Below are positions 8,071-16,605 of a stretch of DNA of 64,000 nt, piece after piece. Both the position numbers and the translations under genes were made by a program. Positions within the stretch are counted from its first letter, which is position 1, and the number at the start of each line of letters is the position of its first letter. The notes beneath the pieces were generated by a model that saw only the letters and a program-made list of their open reading frames with translations, ran no database searches and was not told the origin of the DNA. The stretch comes from [Leptolyngbya] sp. PCC 7376 (lineage in GTDB: Bacteria > Cyanobacteriota > Cyanobacteriia > Cyanobacteriales > MRBY01), in the NCBI RefSeq assembly GCF_000316605.1, contig NC_019683.1, forward strand, positions 2,464,036 to 2,528,035, written 5' to 3'.

Positions 8071-9393
8071 TTAGAGCGTTAGAGAGTGAGTATTGTTCTC
8101 GATGAGGTCTGCAAAGTCCTTCAGGAATGCCGCAGCATCTGCACCGTAAATAACGCGGTGGTCACAGGTGATATTCACTGTCATGGACTTCTTTACGCCG
8201 AATAGACCATCTGCCGTCGCAACCACCTTAGGCTGTGCTCCGCCAATCGCAAGGATAGAACCAGTTCCCGGAGGCAAAATTGCATCGAAGCTACTTACAC
8301 CAAACATCCCGAGGTTAGAAAGAGTAAATGTGCCAGTGCTGTACTCATCAGGCTGGAGTTGCTTCGAGCGGGCGCGGGATACGAGATCTTTCCACTTGCG
8401 AGATAGAGAATAAATATCCATTTGATCAGCGCCTTGGAGCACAGGGGTAATCAAACCGCCATCGGGCATTGCCACAGCTACTGCGATATTGATGCCATTG
8501 CTGTATTTGATGGCATTATCACCAAAACTTGCATTCACAACGGGATGCTTCTGGAGAGTAACAGCGACAGCCTTCGCGAGGAGGCCAGTCATAGTTACGC
8601 CCTTGCTCTTAATTTGCTTGTAGAGTGCATCGAGCTTGTCAGTTGCGATGTCGTAGGAAACGTGGAAAGTTGGAACTTCGAGACTTGCGTTCATGTTGCG
8701 AACGACTGCCTGCTGAAGAGTATTGAGGGGAACAACTTCGCCGGGAGTAACGGATGCCGCAGGTGCCGGTGCCGGAACTGCTTTTGCGGCAGGAGTAGGT
8801 GCAGAGGCGATCGCCGCAGTGGTTGTTGCAGTTGCCGCTGGAGCAGTGGGAGCTTTACCCGCCGCCGCTTCAACGTCCTGAGCAATAATCCGACCGTGAG
8901 GGCCACTACCAGCAACAGCCTTAAGGTCAACACTAAATTGTTTTGCAAGCTTCTTTGCTCTGGGAGAAGCAACAATTCTGCCTTCATTTACCACAGGCGC
9001 AGGTGCTGATGCTGCCACTGGAGCAGGAGCTGCAACAGGTGCAGGAGCGGGGGGTGGAGCTGCGACTGGAGCCGGAGCTGCTGCGGGAGCCGGAGTACTA
9101 CCAGCACCATTTTTTAAGGCTGCCGCTTTTTGCTTTGCTTCTTCGATTTCTGCCTCGGTTTCTGCAATCAGGGCGATCGCCGAACCAACAGGCGCTTCAT
9201 CACCAGCTTCAACAACAATTGCTGCGAGGAATCCTTCATTAAAAGACTCCACATCCATATCAGCCTTATCAGATTCCACCACGACAACGGTTTCACCTTT
9301 AGCAACTTTATCGCCCGGTGACTTAGTCCAAGAGACGATCTTTCCTTCGGTCATCGTGGAGCTGAGGGCGGGCATGAAAATATCGTGAATCAT
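8071..9393 (-). CDS. pdhC: Dihydrolipoamide acetyltransferase, E2 of pyruvate dehydrogenase
   Basis: The protein has 440 residues. The N-terminal lipoyl domain (about 1-80) has the lipoyl-lysine in ESDKADMDVES (K43). A long Ala-Pro linker follows, then a peripheral-subunit-binding domain (VASPRAKKLAKQF...GPHGRIIAQDV, about 140-175), a second Ala-Pro linker and the acyltransferase core, ending with the catalytic DHRVIYGADAA block. It transfers acetyl groups to CoA in the complex that feeds acetyl-CoA to fatty acid synthesis. Cyanobacteria have a single such E2. The gene stands alone, with its own terminator at 7965-7990. Confidence 0.93.
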   Translation of the reverse strand: MIHDIFMPALSSTMTEGKIVSWTKSPGDKVAKGETVVVVESDKADMDVESFNEGFLAAIVVEAGDEAPVGSAIALIAETEAEIEEAKQKAAALKNGAGSTPAPAAAPAPVAAPPPAPAPVAAPAPVAASAPAPVVNEGRIVASPRAKKLAKQFSVDLKAVAGSGPHGRIIAQDVEAAAGKAPTAPAATATTTAAIASAPTPAAKAVPAPAPAASVTPGEVVPLNTLQQAVVRNMNASLEVPTFHVSYDIATDKLDALYKQIKSKGVTMTGLLAKAVAVTLQKHPVVNASFGDNAIKYSNGINIAVAVAMPDGGLITPVLQGADQMDIYSLSRKWKDLVSRARSKQLQPDEYSTGTFTLSNLGMFGVSSFDAILPPGTGSILAIGGAQPKVVATADGLFGVKKSMTVNITCDHRVIYGADAAAFLKDFADLIENNTHSLTL

Positions 9394-9471
9394 GGAGGAA
9401 TCTTCTTTTCTAAAACAACGATGTGGACAAACGTTTAACTAGCTGATTTTACCCCATTGGGGGAGGTAAGT

Positions 9472-10026
9472 TTAGGAATTTGCGGTTAGAGAATCAAGGT
9501 CTGCAAGGACTTCTTGGCTATGGATTGCAGGGTTTACACCGAGATAGATTTTCTGCAAAAGACCTTTAGGATCAATGAGATAAGTATGGCGCAGAGAATA
9601 ACCTGTTAGATAGGAGCCATAGCTTTTGCTCACTTCACCTTTAGCATCCGCAAGAAGGGGGAATTTAAGACCTTCAGCATCGCAAAATTGCTCATGGGAA
9701 TCCACATCATCTACGCTGACACCGAGGATTTGCACATCGCGCTCATTATATTTCGGTAAATCCTGCTGAAAGCGCTGTGCCTCAAGAGTACAACCAGGTG
9801 TAAAGTCTTGGGGATAGAAGTAAAGAACCACCCATTGACCGAGATAATCACTGAGGGAAAATTCATCGATATCACCATCACCGTTATTGCCTAACAGCGT
9901 AAATTCAGGGGCTGGGGCGTTTAAATCCGGCTGTTTACCGCCAAGCGCTAGGGCATCATTTGCTGGAAACCACAGCAAAATAGCAAGGCAAAGGGACATC
10001 AGTAGGGGACGAAGAACTTTAAACAT
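9472..10026 (-). CDS. Exported PrxQ/BCP-type peroxiredoxin
   Basis: The protein has 184 residues. A signal peptide (hydrophobic core about 7-20, ANDALA cleavage region near 22-27) predicts transfer to the thylakoid lumen or periplasm. The peroxidatic site FTPGCTLEA has C79. Canonical BCP/PrxQ carries a resolving Cys five residues later; here that position is Gln (Q84). The only other obvious Cys in the mature part is in EQFCDAEG. The protein may therefore work as a 1-Cys or atypical 2-Cys enzyme reducing peroxides. The gene is single, with an IS relic upstream at 10101. Confidence 0.88.
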   Translation of the reverse strand: MFKVLRPLLMSLCLAILLWFPANDALALGGKQPDLNAPAPEFTLLGNNGDGDIDEFSLSDYLGQWVVLYFYPQDFTPGCTLEAQRFQQDLPKYNERDVQILGVSVDDVDSHEQFCDAEGLKFPLLADAKGEVSKSYGSYLTGYSLRHTYLIDPKGLLQKIYLGVNPAIHSQEVLADLDSLTANS

Positions 10027-10100
10027 ATGCGGGTCAGAGAAAATTCACCTTATCTGTTGTAACGCTTCTCAGGAAATCAATGGGTGATCGCCACTTGTTT

Positions 10101-10280
10101 CTACGCTCTAATGCTGACATTTTTAGCGTAGATATGACGACACATTTCATCGCTATAATCCTGATAGGCCTTTGGATAGGCAACAAACTGAGAGGAACAG
10201 TCTACACAAATATAATTTTGTTTCCCTAGACAACATATATTTTGATAATTTCTTTCCGATAGACATGCTGGATATTTCAT
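10101..10280 (-). pseudogene. IS1-type transposase, N-terminal zinc-ribbon remnant
   Basis: A frame of 59 codons begins with a good ribosome site (AGGAGAATT then ATG at 10280). It reads MKYPACLSERNYQN, GKQNYICVDCSSQFV and YSDEMCRHIYAKN before a stop. The pattern CxxC-type ribbon, GKQNxxCxxCxxQF, then a YSDE helix matches the InsA-like N-terminus of IS1-family transposases of cyanobacteria, which run to a couple of hundred residues. One Cys of the first pair is Tyr, and the catalytic part is absent. It marks the left border of the AT-rich islet. Confidence 0.75.
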
Positions 10281-10669
10281 AATTCTCCTCTATCCTTCTT
10301 TTAATTATTAAACATCTTTTCTAGAGTCTATGCCTGTCCTAGTGAAAGGCTAAAACCTCTATTTTTTCTCACGAAATAGGATACGATAAACTCTGATTTT
10401 GAGACAAAAGATCACAATAGTTGTTAAGTTGTAAAATACAAAGAAATTGATTCAATAGAAATTCAAATGTCAAATTATAGTAAATAATCAAAGAAGAGTC
10501 AGACAATAAATAATGACATAGCACAACTCCAATTATTTTTATTTGTACAACTACACCATTTAATTCAACAAGAATTTCATTGTGCATTTTTAATTCAATC
10601 AATCGATCTCTTTCAGTATCATTTTCATTACTTACTCATTTACTAGATTTTAAAATTTATTTTTAAATC
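10281..10669. other. AT-rich spacer, no convincing gene
   Basis: This very AT-rich stretch lies between the IS1 relic and the sugar methyltransferase-like gene. A minus-strand frame of about 70 codons (10369-10584 from an ATG) is present but shows no recognisable motif and is hydrophobic in a way that random AT-rich DNA often is. The promoter of the plus-strand gene presumably lies here, but I cannot point to a clean -35/-10 pair. Confidence 0.4.
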
Positions 10670-11947
10670 ATGAATATCAAACACATCATCAAACAATCAC
10701 TCTTATCAATTCCTTATATTCGCCGTTATGTTGATCAAGTCCAATCATTGAGGTTAGAGGTGACTTCAAAAGAAGAACAAATTGAAAGATTGAAAAATCT
10801 AATAACTCATTCACGAAGTCCTGCATTATTTAATTCATTGGATGATTTTTCAACAGAGCGACTTCTCTCTCACCCAGCAATTCATCCACTACCAAATACT
10901 CGTATAGGGTCTGAAGAAGCGCTAGACAATCCAAACAGAATTAAAGTTGCAGAAAGACTTCTTAATGCTTATCACCAATCTTTAGGTGATGAAAAAAAAT
11001 CGAACTTAAATCGTAATGGAGAAGATTTATGGACAGGCATACTTCGCGACGAATTACCTGATTTAATGGAAGCAATAGACAAAGGCAATGCAAAAAAACT
11101 AGCCGACTACTTAAGGGATTTCGGCAAGTCCTTTGTTTGGTTTGGGGGAGTTACCACTTGTATAGATGGATACAATAGAAATCTTGATCCCAAACAAGTT
11201 TCATTAACTTATCTAGATAAATTAGTGTGTCTTGGTGAATCATTAGGTATATTACGTTTTGAAAACCCAGAGAATGGTCCTTGGGGAAACAATTTGCAAG
11301 TAAATGTTGATCAGCTAATAAATGATATAGAACAAGTATTGAATATTTCAATTTCTCCTCCATTGAATATAATCCATACTGATGGCTTAACTACTGACAA
11401 AGGTTTATTTCACTATAGACATATTCACGGTTTATACAGTGCTATAAGAATTGCGAAATTAACTAATTGTCAAGGAAGAGTTTGTGAACTTGGAGGTGGA
11501 ATTGGCATCACAGCTATGTATTCTAGACGTTTAGGCATATTAGATTATACTTTGCTAGATTTGCCAATAACTTGCTTGTTAGCTGGACATTATCTTTTAC
11601 ACTCCATAGGACTTGATGACGTTGTTCTTTATGGAGAATCAAATAGTTCAGGATCTATCAAAATATTGCCATATTGGGAATGTGTTAATCTCAAACATAA
11701 AAATTATAAATTAACAATAAATCAAGATAGCTTGCCTGAAATAGATGACAACTTAATTCAAGAATATTTGGTTCAAATCAGAAGGATTACAACTGATTTC
11801 TTCCTTAGTATTAATCATGAATGTTTTCATCCTAAAACCGTTAATAATTTCATTCAAAAAGAGACTGGATACAAACAACTTTATAGACATAAATGCTGGA
11901 TACGTGAAGGGTATCTTGAGGAGCTATATCGTATCCAAGCAATGTAA
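10670..11947 (+). CDS. Putative sugar O-methyltransferase
   Basis: The protein has 425 residues. An N-terminal helical segment with a likely short coiled coil (about 25-48) precedes a large domain. A SAM-binding-like loop CELGGGIGITAMYSRRLG (about 271-288) is followed by YTLLDLPITCLLAGHYLL, a D-L-P-x block seen in the putative sugar O-methyltransferase group of glycan loci. The target glycan is unknown. Its base composition is far more AT-rich than its neighbours, it has no HIP1 site, and it sits between an IS1 relic and a relic of the FIST gene, all pointing to acquisition by transfer. Confidence 0.65.
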   Translation: MNIKHIIKQSLLSIPYIRRYVDQVQSLRLEVTSKEEQIERLKNLITHSRSPALFNSLDDFSTERLLSHPAIHPLPNTRIGSEEALDNPNRIKVAERLLNAYHQSLGDEKKSNLNRNGEDLWTGILRDELPDLMEAIDKGNAKKLADYLRDFGKSFVWFGGVTTCIDGYNRNLDPKQVSLTYLDKLVCLGESLGILRFENPENGPWGNNLQVNVDQLINDIEQVLNISISPPLNIIHTDGLTTDKGLFHYRHIHGLYSAIRIAKLTNCQGRVCELGGGIGITAMYSRRLGILDYTLLDLPITCLLAGHYLLHSIGLDDVVLYGESNSSGSIKILPYWECVNLKHKNYKLTINQDSLPEIDDNLIQEYLVQIRRITTDFFLSINHECFHPKTVNNFIQKETGYKQLYRHKCWIREGYLEELYRIQAM

Positions 11948-12368
11948 AAAAAGAGTTGTTGGCGTGAGAAAAAGCAGACTATATGAATTGAGATTTTCAA
12001 AACAACTTAAATATTCGAGTTTATTTACAGATCAATTCCAATAGATTAATGCCTTATCCTCCCGTGCTTCCTTGAAAGGGGCGATCGCTACCCATTTTTT
12101 GGGAATTCGCCAAGGATAGAATCGATTTTTCTTTATGGACTTTTGCCACAATGCCAAAATCCTGAATTTTGCGTTCTTGGTCTGAGGGAAAAGTGACTAT
12201 TGCTAGGTATTTCCGCAAAAGGATTGTAGTGGTATGTTAAAGGATCAATACATTAAGCTTGTCTTGCCTCGCTTTACTGTCTAATGCAGTCAGGGAAACT
12301 CGTTACACTTCATACAGAGTCCCGCTTGCCCCGTCGAACTTATCTATTGCCGCTGCTGAGGAAAAACT
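11948..12368. other. Spacer with FIST 5' relic and FIST promoter region
   Basis: This 421-base spacer contains the decayed FIST-like start region at 12027-12089 and the first HIP1 site after the AT-rich islet. A good ribosome site (GAGGAAA) precedes the FIST start at 12369. The DNA between 12090 and 12350 shows no other gene. Confidence 0.5.
12027..12089 (+). pseudogene. Relic of the 5' end of the FIST gene
   Basis: These 63 bases translate as TDQFQ-stop-INALSSRASLKGAIA. The intact FIST protein at 12369 starts M-TDQFQWLNALSTRASLEGAIA, so 17 of 21 residues and 45 of 63 bases agree. The relic lacks the start codon and has TAG for the Trp codon. It is too diverged to be a recent duplication, and nothing homologous follows it. 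It lies exactly at the right border of the AT-rich islet. Confidence 0.75.
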
Positions 12369-13622
12369 ATGACTGACCAATTTCAATGGCTCAACGCATT
12401 GTCGACCCGCGCATCCCTAGAGGGGGCGATCGCCGAGGTTGTGGATCAGATCAAACCAAAATTAACGGGCACAGCAGATCTGGGCATTGTGTTTATTTCC
12501 TCAGCTTTTACTAGTGAATATTCGCGGGTTGTGCCTCTTCTCACTGAAATGCTACCCATGAAAGTTTTGGTGGGTTGCGGTGGTGCGAGCATTATCGGCA
12601 CGGATGATAATAATCAACCACAAGAATTGGAAGACCGTCCAGCTCTAAGTTTGACCGTCGCTCATCTGCCCGATGTCACCATTAAGCCGTTTCAACTAAT
12701 CGACAAAGATATCCCTGACCTCGATAGTTCACCTGATCGTTGGACCAGTATTTTCAGCGTTGAAAGTAGTGAAGAACCGGATTTTATTATTTTTGCAGAC
12801 CCCTTTTCTTCCAACATTAATGACTTGCTGGCAGGACTAGATTTTGCTTATCCCAATGCAGTGAAGGTCGGAGGATTAGCAAGCTCTGGTGGTATGGGTC
12901 GCACAAATGGCCTATTTTGCTATGTTCAAGATCAAGGGCGATCGCCAATGTTTCGGGAAGGAACTGTGGGCGTAGCAATCACAGGCAATATCAAAATCGA
13001 TGCCATTGTGGCGCAGGGTTGCCGACCAATCGGGGAAGTGTATCAAGTCTCTGAATGCGAGAGAAATATTATCACCGAACTCTCCTTGGAAAGTGAGAAC
13101 GAGACGACAACCAAATCACCACTCAAAATGTTGCAGTCTCTGATCGCCAGCCTCGATGATGATGACCAAGTGCTCGCTCAGGATTCCTTATTTATTGGCA
13201 TTGCGATGGATGCTTTCAAACAAAAACTCATCCATGGTGATTTTTTAGTACGCAATTTACTCGGTGTCGACCCGAAAGTAGGAGCAATGGCTATTGGCGA
13301 TCGCATTCGTCCTGGACAGCGCATCCAATTTCATTTAAGAGATGCTGAAACTTCTGCCGAAGATTTAACAGTACTTCTCAAGCAATATCGCGAACAAGAA
13401 TCCAATTTCCAAGAACCTTTTGGTGTGTTGATGTTTTCTTGTATGGGACGAGGCAAAGGACTATATGGCGAACTTAATTTTGATGCAAATAAACTCGCAT
13501 CCTATTTACCTAATCCCAATATCGGTGGATTTTTCTGCAATGGTGAAATCGGCCCTGTCGGCGATCGCACCTTTTTACATGGCTACACATCAGTCTTTGG
13601 GATTGTCCGTCCACAAAAATAA
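12369..13622 (+). CDS. FIST N/C domain signalling protein
   Basis: The protein has 417 residues. The FIST N-terminal region (about 20-220) includes FISSAFTSEYSRVVPLLTEM, GCGGASIIG and VKVGGLASSGG. The FIST C-terminal region (about 230-400) includes FSCMGRGKGLYG and GGFFCNGEIGPVG, both highly typical. FIST proteins are proposed sensory modules that bind small ligands, perhaps amino acids, and are often tied to signal transduction. No kinase or cyclase is adjacent here. A strong ribosome site (GAGGAAA) precedes the ATG. A decayed copy of its first 21 codons lies 280 bases upstream. Confidence 0.88.
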   Translation: MTDQFQWLNALSTRASLEGAIAEVVDQIKPKLTGTADLGIVFISSAFTSEYSRVVPLLTEMLPMKVLVGCGGASIIGTDDNNQPQELEDRPALSLTVAHLPDVTIKPFQLIDKDIPDLDSSPDRWTSIFSVESSEEPDFIIFADPFSSNINDLLAGLDFAYPNAVKVGGLASSGGMGRTNGLFCYVQDQGRSPMFREGTVGVAITGNIKIDAIVAQGCRPIGEVYQVSECERNIITELSLESENETTTKSPLKMLQSLIASLDDDDQVLAQDSLFIGIAMDAFKQKLIHGDFLVRNLLGVDPKVGAMAIGDRIRPGQRIQFHLRDAETSAEDLTVLLKQYREQESNFQEPFGVLMFSCMGRGKGLYGELNFDANKLASYLPNPNIGGFFCNGEIGPVGDRTFLHGYTSVFGIVRPQK

Positions 13623-13649
13623 TCAAGTGTTGCCCAAAATACTCATCCT

Positions 13650-14039
13650 TTATTCACCGACGTAGGCATCCGCTTCAATCTCGATCAGGATGTCAGGCGA
13701 AATCAGCTTACTCACCTCAACCATTGCCGTTGCAGGCCGAATATCCGAGAAAAATTCTCCATGGGCCTTACCAATCGCTTCCCAGTCATCAATATTCACC
13801 ACATACATTCTGGTGCGCACCACATCAGTCATCGATGCACCAGCTTTTTCCAACGCAGCCTGAATATTCTCTAAACATTGAACGGTCTGAACTCGCACAT
13901 CACCAACACCGACCAATTCACCATCTTTACCAGAAGCAGTTGTCCCTGAAACGTGAATATAAGACCCGACTTTTACCGCTCTCGAATAGCCAATAATTGG
14001 CTCCCAATTTGACCCAGAAGAAAAATTTTCTCTCGGCAT
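13650..14039 (-). CDS. RidA/YjgF family enamine-imine deaminase
   Basis: The start at 14039 ([20 protein letters not shown], 129 residues) is preferred: AAGGAT lies upstream, whereas a start at 14069 adds ten residues unlike the family. [12 protein letters not shown], the [16 protein letters not shown] block and [16 protein letters not shown] (with the conserved Arg of the active cleft) are typical. RidA proteins hydrolyse reactive enamines or imines arising in PLP-dependent amino acid metabolism. The gene converges on the FIST gene with a short gap. Confidence 0.88.
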   Translation of the reverse strand: MPRENFSSGSNWEPIIGYSRAVKVGSYIHVSGTTASGKDGELVGVGDVRVQTVQCLENIQAALEKAGASMTDVVRTRMYVVNIDDWEAIGKAHGEFFSDIRPATAMVEVSKLISPDILIEIEADAYVGE

Positions 14040-14198
14040 TTTTTTATCCTTTTTATTCCATAATTTCACTAGGGTTTATATCATGCGACGCGAATCCCAA
14101 AATAAAACCCATACAAAAATAGAAGTTGGCTTCTCTAACAAAAGTCCCGTCAATCACCATGATTAAGGGGATTAAAATGTCTACAATTCACTTTGAGA

Positions 14199-15719
14199 TT
14201 AAGCCTGTAGACAACGAATTGCTTCTAACATGCCTCGCGCTTTATCAAGCGTTTCTTGATATTCTCGTTCTGGCTCCGAGTCCGCTACAATACCTGCGCC
14301 TGCTTGAACAAACACATCATGACTCTTGCCTTGCGATCGCACGATCATTGTGCGGATAGTGATAGCAGTATTAAGTTGACCCTCAAAATCGTAATAGCCA
14401 TAAACCCCCGAATAAGGGCCGCGGCGTTCCGGTTCTAACTCGTTAATAATTTCTAGCGCCCGAATTTTTGGTGCACCACTAACGGTTCCTGCAGGGAAAC
14501 AAGCCTGCAACAAATCCCAAGCTGATTGCTCTGGATCGAGTTCCCCAATGACATTACTAACAATGTGCATCACGTGGGAATAGCGCTCGATCACCATCAA
14601 ATCCCCGACAGTCACCGAACCTTTTTTACACACTCGGCCCAGATCATTACGACCCAGATCAACGAGCATGACATGCTCAGCAATCTCCTTAGGATCTGCA
14701 AGTAAATCCTTTTCGAAAGCCACATCTTCTGCATGGTTCTGCCCGCGCGGACGAGTCCCTGCAATGGGGCGCAATACAGCTTCTAATTTACCGTCAGGAT
14801 TTTGCTCTGCCTTCACCATAATTTCGGGACTAGAGCCAATGAGCTGCCAATCCCCAAAGTTATAGAAAGACATATAAGGAGACGGATTGATCAGGCGCAA
14901 TGAACGGTATAGATCAAAAGGATGACCGTCATACCGAGTTTTTAATCGCTGAGACAATACAGCTTGGAAAATATCACCAGCCTTGATGTAATCTTTAGCT
15001 TTCCGAACGTTGTCGCAGAACAAGTCTTTTGAAGTGTTGCTGTCGTAAGCGAGAGGCTCTTTTGTTTTCGAGTCGGTCCACTCTAATGGCTTCGCAGCAA
15101 TCGGCAATGGCAACTTTAGTTTAACGACCAACTTTGTAACGCGATCGCAGGCCTCTTGGTAAGCCTCTTCTGGAGAGGTCTCAGGATCCCGCAAATCAGC
15201 ATAGGTAATCGCCCAGATTTTACGCTTAACCTGATCAAAAATAATTAGATTATCGACTTGCATCCAGAGACCATCTGGCAAATCATCGTCTTGACGGTCG
15301 AACACAGGGACACGCGACTCGATCCAACGCATCAACTCGTAGCCCCACATGCCAAATAGGCCACCAATACCGGAAGGGAGCTCTGGCAAAGTCACAGGAT
15401 GAATACTCGCCAAGCAATTTTTTAGGACATCAAAGGGATTGCCAGCGAAAATCTCCTCCTGGCCATTTCGAAATTTCTGTACCGTGCGATCGCCCCTATT
15501 TTCTAAAATCCAAACTGGATCACAACCGAGAAAACTATAACGGCTAATATTTTCCCCACCCTCTACCGATTCAAGAAGAAAATTATAAGGATGATCTGCA
15601 CAAACCTTATACCAAGCGGAGACTGGTGTTTCGAGATCAGCAACCCATTCCTGATACACCGGAATAAAATTGCCCTGTTTACTGAGATGACAAAACTGCT
15701 CGAAATCAGGAAAAATCAT
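14199..15719 (-). CDS. trpE: Anthranilate synthase component I
   Basis: The start MIFPDFEQF at 15719 gives 506 residues; an in-frame alternative at 15731 adds four residues. The LLES element in NFLLESVEGGENISRYSF is part of the tryptophan feedback-binding site. The chorismate-binding core carries PSPYMSFYNFG, LIGSSPEIMVK, GTRPRGQN, LVDLGRNDLGRV and AGTVSGAPKIRALEII. It converts chorismate and glutamine-derived ammonia to anthranilate with TrpG, which is not in this window. The gene stands alone, with no attenuator seen upstream. Confidence 0.95.
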   Translation of the reverse strand: MIFPDFEQFCHLSKQGNFIPVYQEWVADLETPVSAWYKVCADHPYNFLLESVEGGENISRYSFLGCDPVWILENRGDRTVQKFRNGQEEIFAGNPFDVLKNCLASIHPVTLPELPSGIGGLFGMWGYELMRWIESRVPVFDRQDDDLPDGLWMQVDNLIIFDQVKRKIWAITYADLRDPETSPEEAYQEACDRVTKLVVKLKLPLPIAAKPLEWTDSKTKEPLAYDSNTSKDLFCDNVRKAKDYIKAGDIFQAVLSQRLKTRYDGHPFDLYRSLRLINPSPYMSFYNFGDWQLIGSSPEIMVKAEQNPDGKLEAVLRPIAGTRPRGQNHAEDVAFEKDLLADPKEIAEHVMLVDLGRNDLGRVCKKGSVTVGDLMVIERYSHVMHIVSNVIGELDPEQSAWDLLQACFPAGTVSGAPKIRALEIINELEPERRGPYSGVYGYYDFEGQLNTAITIRTMIVRSQGKSHDVFVQAGAGIVADSEPEREYQETLDKARGMLEAIRCLQA

Positions 15720-15973
15720 AAGTCTCTGCAAAGATCATGCTCCACCTAGCCGCCATAACGGACATGGAAACAATCAAACTGAAAAATAATGGAAATGCTT
15801 ACTCACAACAAAGCGGAAGCTCTATTGTTCAGCCTCTCATCATATCAGACTTTATTTATCAATCTAGCAACTATAGGCGATCGCCAGACTAGATCAATAT
15901 GCAGCCTGTGACATACAGCAAACAATTCACTTCCGCAAACAATTCTCTTAGGTCTTTTTAGCGTCGTAAAGAT

Positions 15974-16402
15974 CTAAGCTTCATAAGGCTCAGTACCAGA
16001 GAACTTAAGTTTTGCAGGCTCAGGATTACTACCGATATTACGGGCAACTTTGCCGTTATACTCACGACCTTCATTTACCTTCTCTGAAGGCTTACCATCG
16101 AGGGGATAAAGGAACTGTGTTTCACCAGAGGGGTAAACACGATAAATTTTATAGTCTCTGATTTTAGGCTTTAGTTGGGTTTTAAGTTGAGTTCCGAGGG
16201 CAAGGCACTGTTCCTTACGCGCGAAGTACATCAAGTTATCGCCAGAGTTCATAATTGCAGCACCACCAGTAGGCAGTTCAAACACTTGCTCAGACTTGCT
16301 AGACCAAGTGATAGCATATTTTTCTTCTCTGTCAGCAGCGGAGAGAAGACCACCCGTGCTGCCACCGAATTTCGGTGTTTTTCCAGTAAGCTCGTTAGAC
16401 AT
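15974..16402 (-). CDS. psaD: Photosystem I subunit II (PsaD)
   Basis: The protein has 142 residues from the ATG at 16402 ([10 protein letters not shown]); a TTG two codons upstream is unlikely to be used. Typical blocks are [46 protein letters not shown] and [13 protein letters not shown], and the basic C-terminal segment. PsaD is a stromal subunit that docks ferredoxin. The promoter contains a candidate HLR1 element (16472-16489). The stop codon lies beside an imperfect stem (TTAGATCTTT with AAAGACCTAA) that may protect the 3' end. Confidence 0.97.
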   Translation of the reverse strand: MSNELTGKTPKFGGSTGGLLSAADREEKYAITWSSKSEQVFELPTGGAAIMNSGDNLMYFARKEQCLALGTQLKTQLKPKIRDYKIYRVYPSGETQFLYPLDGKPSEKVNEGREYNGKVARNIGSNPEPAKLKFSGTEPYEA

Positions 16403-16471
16403 GCTCAAAAATCTTTATTAAATAAAGGGTGTTTCGCAAATGCTATCACCACACCCCTACCCCACTGGGCA

Positions 16472-16489
16472 AGTGTCAAGATCTGTAAC
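16472..16489 (-). promoter_or_regulatory. Candidate HLR1 (RpaB-binding) element of psaD
   Basis: On the minus strand the sequence is GTTACAGA-TC-TTGACACT. This fits two imperfect direct repeats of (G/T)TTACA(T/A)(T/A) spaced by two bases, the HLR1 consensus bound by RpaB at photosystem I and high-light genes. It lies 70 bases before the psaD start codon. The second repeat has mismatches. Confidence 0.5.
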
Positions 16490-16605
16490 AGATGTTTGCT
16501 GTTTGTAATACAAATGTTCAAGCCCTTCTGATTTTTTAGCAATTTCATCCATATTCCCAGTGGATTTATGGTTATAGCGTAGATGAGAGTTTGTAGAGAG
16601 AACCT

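Noticed and set aside
8422-9321. Long plus-strand frames opposite the E2 gene
   Set aside because: They are mirror images of the Ala-Pro-rich linkers and lipoyl domain of pdhC; codon bias of the repeats keeps the other strand open.
10369-10602. Minus-strand frame of 77 codons in the AT-rich spacer
   Set aside because: The nominal start is TTG, there is no ribosome site or recognisable motif, and the composition is what random AT-rich DNA gives.
14126-14359. Plus-strand frame opposite the 3' end of trpE
   Set aside because: It overlaps trpE almost fully on the other strand and has no family features.
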